A DNA stretch of 64,000 bases from JACCTU01 sp963700495 (GTDB lineage: Bacteria > Actinomycetota > Thermoleophilia > Gaiellales > Gaiellaceae): the NCBI GenBank assembly GCA_963700495.1, contig CAVOXT010000005.1, positions 353,255 through 417,254 of the forward strand, written 5' to 3'. Shown here piece after piece: positions 56,988 through 64,000 of the stretch. The notes beneath the pieces were generated by a model. The model did no database searches and was not told where the DNA came from. It saw only the letters and a program-made list of their open reading frames with translations. A program made the position numbers and the translations under genes. The first letter of the stretch is position 1, and each line of letters opens with the position of its first letter.

Positions 56988-57824
56988 TCACGCGGCGCGC
57001 AGCTTCTCCCGCCACTCCGGATCGAGCTCTCGGAGCCGCCGCACCCGCACCGCCGTGGGCGGGTGCGTCACGAACATCGCCGCGATGCCCGCGTGGTCGA
57101 ACGGGTTGATCGTGTAGAGCGGCTCTGTCGCCGGGCTCGCGCGAAACTCGACCAGCTCACCGGCGAGCTCGAGGCGAAGCAACGCGTCGGCGAGGCCGTG
57201 CGGCGTTTGGCACAGCTCCGCGGCAAAGCGGTCGGCCGCGAACTCGCGCCTCGGTGACAGCATGAGATGCACCGGAGCGGCGGCGATCGGCCCGAGCACG
57301 AACAGCAGCGCGCGCTGGAGGAAGCCGCCGACCCGGGTGAGCTCGACGAGTGCGGCAGCGAGGACGACGACGATCTCCTGCGTGACGACGTCGCGCGCGC
57401 GGACGTGGGCGAGCTCGTGCGCGAGCACGCCTTCGAGCTCGGCCGGGGACGCCGAAGCGAGCAACCCACGCGAGACCGCGAGAGCGGAGCCCCGCGGCCC
57501 GCGACCGGCGGCGAGCGCACGCGGATGGCCGTCCGGGATCACGTACAGCTTCGGCTTCACGACGTCCGCGCGAGCGGCAAGGCGCTCGAGCGTCGAATGC
57601 AGGAGGGGAGCCTCGGCGAGCGCGAGCACGCGCGCACCGACCATGCCCATCACGATGCGATCGGAGTACCAGTACGCGGCAGCGGCGGAGAGCAGAGTGC
57701 AGAAGACGACCGTCGAGAGCAGCCGATATCCGCCCGCCGCCCAACCGAGCAAACCAAGCACGGCGCAGAGAACCCCGACCAGCACCCAGACCTTCAAGAG
57801 GTTCCGAGCGGCGGCGAGGCGCAT
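56988..57824 (-). CDS. M48 family (HtpX-like) membrane metalloprotease
   Basis: 278 aa. Two membrane helices at 12-32 and 35-52 come first. The zinc motif HELAH (H136, H140) and third ligand in RREFAADRF (E194) follow, with a further hydrophobic pair between them. PDGHPRALAAGRGP replaces the usual NAFATG block. It presumably degrades misfolded membrane proteins. It lies 3 bp after the small beta-type protein gene and so is part of a three-gene operon 58655 to 56988. Confidence 0.92.
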   Translation of the reverse strand: MRLAAARNLLKVWVLVGVLCAVLGLLGWAAGGYRLLSTVVFCTLLSAAAAYWYSDRIVMGMVGARVLALAEAPLLHSTLERLAARADVVKPKLYVIPDGHPRALAAGRGPRGSALAVSRGLLASASPAELEGVLAHELAHVRARDVVTQEIVVVLAAALVELTRVGGFLQRALLFVLGPIAAAPVHLMLSPRREFAADRFAAELCQTPHGLADALLRLELAGELVEFRASPATEPLYTINPFDHAGIAAMFVTHPPTAVRVRRLRELDPEWREKLRAA

Positions 57825-57827
57825 CGG

Positions 57828-58070
57828 CTACGTGTCTTCGCGCTCGTCTTCGAGCCCGCGCGGCGGCCAGTCGGGCTCCGGCGCATCGCATCGGCTCGAG
57901 CAGTGCAGGGAGGCGATGTTCTGGAGGGGGACCAGAATGTGCCCGTTCAGCTCGATGTGGGCGACGTCCTCGATGTAGCAGTAGGCGGTCAGCACGCCTT
58001 CCTGGTACTCCCCACCGAAGAGGGCAACCTCGACCTGCTCGCCCTTGTACTTGTTCGTGTAGTCCTCCAC
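57828..58070 (-). CDS. Small conserved-looking protein (80 aa), unknown
   Basis: MEDYTNKYKGEQVEVALFGG, then EGVLTAYCYIEDVAHIELNG and HILVPLQNIASLHC, predict a compact all-beta fold of SH3/Lsm type, followed by an acidic disordered tail. No family is recognised. It sits between a histidine phosphatase and an M48 protease with 3-6 bp gaps, so all three are probably co-transcribed. Confidence 0.6.
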   Translation of the reverse strand: MEDYTNKYKGEQVEVALFGGEYQEGVLTAYCYIEDVAHIELNGHILVPLQNIASLHCSSRCDAPEPDWPPRGLEDEREDT

Positions 58071-58076
58071 CGGCGG

Positions 58077-58655
58077 TCAGTCTACTCGCGTGATCGCGCC
58101 CTCCCGGATGGCGATTTCGGCCAGGCTGCAGTTCCCGACGACCCCTATAAGGCGCCTCGCCTCGAGGGGCTCGATCCCCCTCAGCTCCGCCTCGACCGCG
58201 CGGATCGGGCCGCCGTGCGTGATCACGAGCACGCGCCCGTCGGGGTGTCTCGCCGCGATCTCGCGGAGCGCCTGGAGCACCCGCTCGCCCATCTCGCCGT
58301 AGCTCTCGCCGTCGGACCAGCCGTGGCTCTCGTAGGCGACCCAGCGGCGGTGCCCCTCGGGGAACCGCTCCTCGATCTCAACCGTTCGCAGACCCGACCA
58401 GTCCCCGAGGTCGACCTCCCGCAGGCGTGGGTCGGTCTCGACGGGGAGGCCAAGCCGCTCGGCCACGATCTCTGCCGTCTCTTTCGCGCGCGCGAGGTCG
58501 CTGCTGTAGACCGCGTCGACCGCGTCGACCTCGCCTGCGAGCTCCTTTGCCTGCCGGCGCCCGTCGTCGTTGAGCGGCGGATCGGCGTGGCCCTGCCAGC
58601 GTCCGTCCCGGTTCCAGTCGGTCTCGCCGTGTCGTGCCAGGACGATCGTCGCCAC
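58077..58655 (-). CDS. Histidine phosphatase (phosphoglycerate mutase-like) family protein
   Basis: 192 aa from GTG 58655: VLARHGETDWNRDGRWQGHA carries the RHG catalytic motif (H9), then SSDLARAKETAEIVAERLG, LREVDLGDWSGL and VITHGGPIRAVE (second catalytic His). Such enzymes include cofactor-dependent mutases and broad phosphatases (CobC/alpha-ribazole type); the substrate is not determined. Divergent by 19 bp from the SDR gene. Confidence 0.92.
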   Translation of the reverse strand: MATIVLARHGETDWNRDGRWQGHADPPLNDDGRRQAKELAGEVDAVDAVYSSDLARAKETAEIVAERLGLPVETDPRLREVDLGDWSGLRTVEIEERFPEGHRRWVAYESHGWSDGESYGEMGERVLQALREIAARHPDGRVLVITHGGPIRAVEAELRGIEPLEARRLIGVVGNCSLAEIAIREGAITRVD

Positions 58656-58674
58656 GGTTTGTACGCTAGCCGCC

Positions 58675-59460
58675 GTGGATCTCGGCCTATCCGGACGCGT
58701 GTGCGTGGTCACCGGCTCAACCCGCGGGATCGGGCTTGCGACCGCCCGGCTGCTCGCGGACGAGGGGGCGAACGTCGTGGTGACCGGGCGGGACGCGGAC
58801 CGGGTCGAGGCTGCGCGGAGCGAGGCCGGGGCGAGGCTGGCCGTCGTGGCGGATCTCGCGGACCCCGACGCTCCGCAGGAACTCCTGTCGCGGGCGGAGG
58901 CCGAGCTCGGACCGGTCGACGCGCTGATCAACAACGTCGGCGTCGCGTCCCAGGCGGACTTCCTCGAGGTGTCCGACCGGGAGTGGGACGAGGTCTGGCA
59001 GTTGAACGTCATGAGCTTCGTCCGTGCGATCCGCGGAGTCGTGCCGTCGATGCGCGATCGCGGACGCGGCGTGATCGTGAACGTCTCCTCGACCTCGGGA
59101 AAGCGTCCGTCCACCGTCATGCCGCACTACTCCGTCACGAAGGCCGCCGTGCTCTCGCTCTCGCGGCTCGTCGCGGACCTCTACGCGAAGGACGGGATCC
59201 GCTGCAACGCTGTCACGCCCGGGCCGACCGCGACCGACGCCTGGCTCGGCGCCGGAGGCCTCGCCGACCAGCAGGCGACCCGCACGGGGAAGGAACGCGA
59301 CGAGGTGCTCGCTGCGGTAGGCGCGGGGCGACCGCTGGGCAGGCTCGCCGAGCCCGAGGAGATCGCTTCCGTGATCGCGTTCCTTTGCTCCGACCGCGCG
59401 TCCTACGTGACGGGCGCTGCGTGGAGCGCGGACGGCGGTACGGTGCCGATCATCATCTGA
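58675..59460 (+). CDS. Short-chain dehydrogenase/reductase
   Basis: A 261-aa classical SDR: NAD(P) motif TGSTRGIG (13-20), LINNVGVA (NNAG variant), VNVSSTSGKRPST with the catalytic Ser, HYSVTK (Y152, K156), PGPTATDAWL, and a C-terminal AWSADGGTVPIII. GTG start 58675. The substrate is unknown; FabG-like length and motifs. Confidence 0.93.
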   Translation: MDLGLSGRVCVVTGSTRGIGLATARLLADEGANVVVTGRDADRVEAARSEAGARLAVVADLADPDAPQELLSRAEAELGPVDALINNVGVASQADFLEVSDREWDEVWQLNVMSFVRAIRGVVPSMRDRGRGVIVNVSSTSGKRPSTVMPHYSVTKAAVLSLSRLVADLYAKDGIRCNAVTPGPTATDAWLGAGGLADQQATRTGKERDEVLAAVGAGRPLGRLAEPEEIASVIAFLCSDRASYVTGAAWSADGGTVPIII

Positions 59461-59648
59461 GGACGAAGAGTTCCGCTCTCGGCACATTCGGGTGACACTC
59501 GTGGCACACCGATCGCGCTAGCGTTGGAAGCCCCGCCGGAAGCCCCGGGTGGGTGGGGGTTAGGGATGGGACCGGCCCACGACCACGGTCGGCCCAGTCG
59601 CGCGCTCGCGGCGCCGTCCACGACCGGGTGAGCGACTACCCTAGGCCC

Positions 59649-60602
59649 ATGCCGGAGCTCGCCGGACTGGTTGCCGACGCCTTCGAGCAGCGCGTGCGGA
59701 CCCACGAGGAGCTTTCCCTGTCGCCGCTCGCCGTCCGCTCGTACGAGACCCGCGGCCGCATCCGAGACGAGCAGCAATGCCGCGTGCGCACGCCGTTCCA
59801 GCGCGACCGCGACCGCATCCTGCACTCGAAGCCGTTCCGGCGCCTGAAGGGCAAGACACAGGTCTTCATCGACCCGTCCGGCGATCACTACCGGACCCGG
59901 ATGACGCACACGCTGGAGACGTCCGCGATCGCCCGCGTTGTCGCCCGCGCCCTGCAGCTGAACGAGGATCTCGCCGAGGCGATCGGCCTCGGCCACGACA
60001 CAGGCCACCCGCCGTTCGGCCACGCCGGCGAGGAGGCGCTCGACGAATGCCTGCGGGAACGGTTTGGCCGGCGGTTCCGCCACAACGAGCAGTCGCTCCG
60101 GATCGCCGAGTCGCTGAACCTCACCTGGGAGGTCCGCGACGGGATCCTCAAGCACACCGGGCCGGACGAGCCGGAGACGCTCGAAGGCAAGGTCGTGCGC
60201 GTCGTCGACCGTGTCGCGTACATCAACCACGACATCGACGACGCGATCAGGTTCGGGATCCTGCGCGCCGAGGATCTCCCTCGTGACGAGCTCACCGTCC
60301 TCGGTCCAACGGGATCGAAGCGGATCGACACGCTCGTGCACGACCTGATCGAGACCTCGGCGCACGCCGGCGACATCGTGCAGAGCGAAGAGGTCGGAAG
60401 CGCGATGCTCTCGCTGCGCGCGTTCATGTTCGAGCACGTCTACCTCGGCCCTCACACGCGCGCCGAGCACGAGCGCGCACGGTCGGTGGTCCGCGCGATC
60501 TTCGAGCAGCTCATCGCACGCGGTGACGAGGCAGACGTGATCGTCGACTACCTCTCCGGAATGACGGACCGCTTCGCGCTCGAGTACGCGGACAAGCTCT
60601 GA
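59649..60602 (+). CDS. dgt: Deoxyguanosinetriphosphate triphosphohydrolase-like protein
   Basis: A 317-aa HD-domain dNTPase: RTPFQRDRDRILHSKPFRRL, KGKTQVF, YRTRMTHTLETSAIAR (first metal His), GLGHDTGHPPFGHAGEEALD (HD motif) and VVDRVAYINHDIDDAIRFG (last Asp). It hydrolyses dNTPs to deoxynucleosides and triphosphate. ATG 59649. Its TGA overlaps the dnaG ATG (TGATG), the usual actinobacterial dgt-dnaG pairing. Confidence 0.93.
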   Translation: MPELAGLVADAFEQRVRTHEELSLSPLAVRSYETRGRIRDEQQCRVRTPFQRDRDRILHSKPFRRLKGKTQVFIDPSGDHYRTRMTHTLETSAIARVVARALQLNEDLAEAIGLGHDTGHPPFGHAGEEALDECLRERFGRRFRHNEQSLRIAESLNLTWEVRDGILKHTGPDEPETLEGKVVRVVDRVAYINHDIDDAIRFGILRAEDLPRDELTVLGPTGSKRIDTLVHDLIETSAHAGDIVQSEEVGSAMLSLRAFMFEHVYLGPHTRAEHERARSVVRAIFEQLIARGDEADVIVDYLSGMTDRFALEYADKL

Positions 60603-62241
60603 TGGCGCGGATCAAGGACGAGTCCGTCGACGCGGTCAAGTCGGCTGCGAACATCGTCGACCTCGTCGAGGCCCGCACGCGGCTGCGGAAGGTCGGCGGC
60701 CGCTACACGGGCCTCTGTCCGTTCCACCAGGAGAAGACGCCGTCGTTCTCCGTCTCGCCGGACCGCGGCACGTACCACTGCTTCGGCTGCGGAGTCGGCG
60801 GCGACGCGATCGCGTTCGTCCGCGAGACCGAGGGGCTCGACTTCGTCGGCGCGATCGAATGGCTCGCGGACCGCTTTCACGTCCCGCTCGAGTACGACGA
60901 GTCGTCACCCGCCGCCGACGCCGAGCGCCGGCGCCGCGAGCGGTTGTACGCGCTGCTCGACCAGGCGGCTGCGTTCTACGAGCGGCTGCTCTGGGACTCC
61001 GACGCCGGAGCACCGGCGCGCGACTACCTCGCGTCGCGCGGGCTCTCCGAAGACGTTTGCCGCGAGTTCCGGCTCGGCCTCTCGCCGCGCGGCTCGACGC
61101 TCGCTCGCAAGGCGGCCGAGAAGGGCTTCGATGCGAGCCGAGCTCGCGGCGGCCGGACTCGTCACGCGCCGCGGCGGCGACTACTTCCAGCGGCGGCTGA
61201 TGTTCCCGCTCACCGATCCGCGCGGACGCGTGATCGCCTTCCAGGCGAGGAAGCTGCACGAGGACGATCCGCTGCGCGGCAAGTACGTCAACTCGCCGGA
61301 GAGCGAGCTGTTCCACAAGTCGAACGTGCTCTACGGCCTCAACCTCGCGCGGGCCGCGATCTCGAAGCAGGACCGGGCGCTCGTGGTCGAGGGCAACACC
61401 GACGTGATCGCGCTTCGCCAGGCCGGGCTCGAACCTGTCGTCGCGTCGATGGGGACGGCCCTGACGGAGCGGCAGCTGCGCGAGCTCGTCCGGTTGACGC
61501 AGCGGCTCTTCCTCTGCTTCGACTCGGACGCAGCCGGGGAGGACGCAACCCTGCGCGGGATGGAGCTCGCGCTCAAGCAGGGGTTCGAGATCCGGGTCGT
61601 CGCACTCCCGCGTGGCAAGGACCCGGCGGACGATCCCGCCGGCTTCGAGGAGCGCCTCGGATCCGCCGAGCCGTACGCCGTGCACCGCGTTCGACTCGAG
61701 CTCGACCGCTCGCGCGACCCGCAGCACGCCTATCTGCAGGTGCAGGACGTGCTGAACACGATTCCGGACTCGCCGGAGCGCCACGAGGCATGGCGGCTCG
61801 CCAACGACGAGCTCGGACTGACCGTGCACCTGCGGGGAACCGGAGGCGCGACCTCGACCGGCGCGGCGACCTCGCAACGGCTCGTGGGAGCGGGGGACAG
61901 GCTCGAGCGAAGCGCGCTCGCGGGAGTCCGCGCGCATCCCGCGCTCGGGCGGGTGCTCTCCGAGCTCGGTCCCGAGCACTTCGACTCCGAAGCACCACCG
62001 CCGGGTCCGGGAGACGCTGGTCGGCGCAGACAGGCCGGACGACGAGCTGATGCCGATCTTCGCGGAGCTCGACGCGCTCGCCGATGCCGACGGGATCGAC
62101 GAGGAGACGGCGAAGCAGCTGCTCCTGCGCCTGCGCGAGCGGAAGCTCCGCCGCGAGCTCGAGTCGGCGGACGACGCGAACCTCCCGGAGCTCCAGCACC
62201 GGCTCGCCGAGATCCGGACCGCGATCCGCGAGTTCGCCTAG
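60602..62241 (+). CDS. dnaG: DNA primase (two frameshifts)
   Basis: About 546 aa. CHC2 zinc finger: YTGLCPFHQEKTPSFSV, YHCFGCGVGGDAIAF. After one extra C near 61140 (D-A-S-E-L is restored) the catalytic core continues: MFPLTDPRGRVIAFQARKL, the TOPRIM motif VVEGNTDVIALRQAG, LCFDSDAAGEDA. A second extra base near 61995 shifts to the C-terminal DnaB-binding helices (AKQLLLRLRERKLRREL). It makes replication primers and is essential, so both shifts are almost certainly assembly errors. Confidence 0.93.
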
Positions 62242-62276
62242 CCCTCGGTCGACCCGGCTACAATCCCCCCGCTCGT

Positions 62277-62351
<75 letters not shown>

Positions 62352-62355
62352 CGAA

Positions 62356-62373
62356 AGCCCCTGCACAGGGGCT
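62356..62373 (+). terminator. Terminator after tRNA-Asn
   Basis: Stem AGCCCCTG/CAGGGGCT with a 2-nt gap (effective larger loop), 6 nt after the tRNA. No T-run. Confidence 0.5.
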
Positions 62374-62447
62374 GAAACGAGAAGGGCGCCCAGGTCGGCG
62401 CGCCCCTCGCCTTATGCCGGATCGAGCAGTCACGTATTCTCCCCGCC

Positions 62448-62669
62448 ATGCGTTGGAACGTCGTAGTTGACGGACAGCCCGGAGGCGTCAGCCCCGTAGA
62501 GCACTCTGGCGAGAACGTCCCCGCGATCGGCCAGACGATCGACGTCGGCGGTGCGAAGGCGGTCGTAACCGGTATCACCGGCGAAGGCGACAACACCGTC
62601 GTTCACGCCAGGCGTCTCGACACGAAGCTCGGGCACGCCGACACGCACGGAGGCACGGGCGACAGCTGA
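62448..62669 (+). CDS. Small hypothetical protein (73 aa)
   Basis: MRWNVVVDGQPGGVSPVEHS, then GQTIDVGGAKAVVTGITGEG, suggest a short beta-strand protein; the tail is His/Gly/Asp-rich. No family recognised and no clear ribosome site. Coding likelihood is moderate. A GC-rich hairpin follows at 62706. Confidence 0.45.
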   Translation: MRWNVVVDGQPGGVSPVEHSGENVPAIGQTIDVGGAKAVVTGITGEGDNTVVHARRLDTKLGHADTHGGTGDS

Positions 62670-62705
62670 CTTCCGGGTCGGCTGTTAGCCGGAGGCGGAA
62701 GAGCG

Positions 62706-62728
62706 AGGGCGCCCCGTGGGAGCGCCCT
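62706..62728. terminator. Terminator-like hairpin between convergent genes
   Basis: Stem AGGGCGC/GCGCCCT with a 9-nt loop, followed on the plus strand by TCTTCGT. It lies between the 73-aa ORF and the surface-protein gene. Confidence 0.5.
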
Positions 62729-62755
62729 TCTTCGTACCTGAGAGCTGCGTCTTGG

Positions 62756-64000
62756 TCAGGCCGGGATCGCCCACTCGTTGTTGACTGCGTCGAAGACGTC
62801 CTTCGCCAGCTCCTGTGTCGCCTTCACGTTGGCGTACCACACGGAGCCGCCGGCGTTCGATTTGCTCGCTGCGTACGCGAGGGCCTGAGACACGGTCATG
62901 CTCGTTGCGCCGCCGAAGGCGGAGCTCGTGTTGCCGATCGGCGGGACGTGGGTCAGGTCGATCGCCACGCCGCCGATCGGTGCCGGCGCGTTGAGCTTGT
63001 TCCCGCCAAGCGCCGGATTGCTGAAGTAGACGTCGAGCGCCGTTGCCAGCATCTGAGCCTTCAGCATGGCGTTCATCGCGGTGCCCGATGCGTTCGCGGC
63101 CTTGATGACGTTTGTGGCGTAGGTCGTGAGCGGAGATGATGCATCCGCGAACGGCGCATACCCCTTCAGGAACGAGAGCAGCTGCGGCTGGTTTGCGGCC
63201 GCGATGAGCCCCTGGCCGTTCTTGTTCTGCCAGAAGCCGATCGTGTGGGCGCCGGTCTGCTGTCGATGCGGATCCGCAGACGGTGACGGACGCGGTGGCC
63301 AACTGCCCGGTCTCGACGATCTTGGCTGTGTTCGGGTACGTGACGCAGGTGCCGGTCGTCGGCACGTTGACCGTGCGTGTGTAGGAGAACGTTCCCGGGC
63401 CTGGATACGCGACGGCACCCAGCGTGTTCGTCGAGCCGTTGAACGTGTCAGTCACTGTGATGTTCTTCTTGGTCTCGGTGGTCGGGGTGTCGAACGTGAC
63501 AGCGGCGGTACCGAAGGCAGAGCCGTGCGGGGTCGAGAACGCCGAGTCGTCCCAGGTGGCGGTGGCGGTGTTCACGCCTGCGGCCGGGCTGGGCGCGGTG
63601 GCGTAGGCGCAGCTGTAGTCCAGCGTCACCGAGCCATGGGCGGGGATAGAGACGGCGGTGCCGCCGGTGACGGTGCAGGTGCCGCCGTTGTCGACGGCGT
63701 CGGTCACGTTGGCGGTGATCTGCTCCCAGTCGTTCGGGTTCGTCACGGTGATCTTCCCGGCGACTTCCCAGCCGCTGTCGGTAGTAGCCGTCAGCGGCAA
63801 CGTTGACCGTGTAGTTGAAGGTCGCGGTGCCGCCGGCTGCGTCACCGTGGATGGTGCGGCGACCGACTTCGTGAGCTTCCACTTGTAGGCCCGGTTGAAG
63901 GTTGGCGGGGTCGCGGTGGTCTGGAGGGCGAGGTCGTTGCCGGCGCAGGCGGTCACGGTGATCGTGTCCGAGGTGGCGAGCGGTGTGGTGTTGTTCTTGA
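62756..64000 (-). CDS. Secreted/surface repeat protein, partial at the right edge, frameshifted
   Basis: The frame is open at base 64000, so the N-terminus is missing. Visible parts: beta-sandwich repeat sequence (LALQTTATPTFNRAYKW-type, SGWEVAGKITVTNPNDWEQI, then SIPAHGSVTLDYSCAYA and ITVTDTFNGSTNTLG). Next is a C-terminal region HTIGFWQNKNGQGLIAAANQ, which recurs in secreted actinobacterial and Chloroflexi proteins. Frame changes occur near 63855 (deletion type), 63790 and 63262 (insertion type). Probable cell-surface adhesin or envelope protein; the family is not named with certainty. Confidence 0.65.

Overview
The window is high-GC bacterial DNA from an actinobacterium, most likely class Thermoleophilia (Gaiellales-like). 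The 16S sequence, frequent GTG/TTG starts, tight GTGA/TTGA gene overlaps, a LAL-type giant regulator, DUF7144 and SCO4226-like (DUF4242) proteins, and PASTA-bearing PonA all point that way. This placement is a judgement from reading, not from a search.

Layout. 1-6.6 kb: a BTAD/SARP-type regulator running off the left edge, an orphan FtsH C-terminal remnant, a rhomboid protease, YceI, a DUF1269 protein and an AI-2E family permease. 6.7-11.8 kb: a segment bounded by two tRNA 3'-end fragments, holding two secreted proteins divergent from a 932-aa LuxR-type regulator, then a DUF4242 protein; it may be an old island. 12-18.3 kb: membrane proteins, an AlkZ-like pseudogene, a hydrolase, a ferritin-like protein, an unlisted antisense zinc-ribbon ORF, tRNA-Cys and a DHA2 exporter. 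18.3-28.2 kb: a flavin disulfide reductase, HMG-CoA reductase, folD, a cold-shock gene, gatCAB, an F420/PPOX protein coupled to a tiny basic protein, and two cell-wall enzymes. 28.2-37.8 kb: a penicillin acylase homologue, then a carbohydrate ABC importer (ATPase, binding protein, two permeases) ending in a GH38 alpha-mannosidase, presumably for mannoside uptake and breakdown. 37.8-45.9 kb: serine synthesis (class V aminotransferase, serA), ilvE, a DegT-type aminotransferase, a RemA-like protein, an exporter and a 3-methyladenine glycosylase. 45.9-49.7 kb: class A PBP and tyrS.

49.7-55.7 kb is one rRNA operon (16S-23S-5S) with no tRNA in the spacer. Its 23S gene is split by a group I intron at the L1931-type position carrying a LAGLIDADG ORF. 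55.8-62.4 kb: MFS transporter, M48 protease, histidine phosphatase, SDR, dgt-dnaG and tRNA-Asn. The right edge holds a secreted repeat-type protein that runs out of the window.

Two properties cut across the map. First, eleven protein genes are broken by frameshifts, about 24 of which are single-base insertions against only two apparent deletions. Essential genes (dnaG, ponA) are hit too, so most are probably assembly errors, and I annotate these genes as single loci. Second, a 23-29 bp palindrome (arm CCAAGTAACAG) occurs twice: once in frame inside the alpha-mannosidase and once over the stop codon of the DegT aminotransferase. It behaves like a small protein-coding palindromic element.
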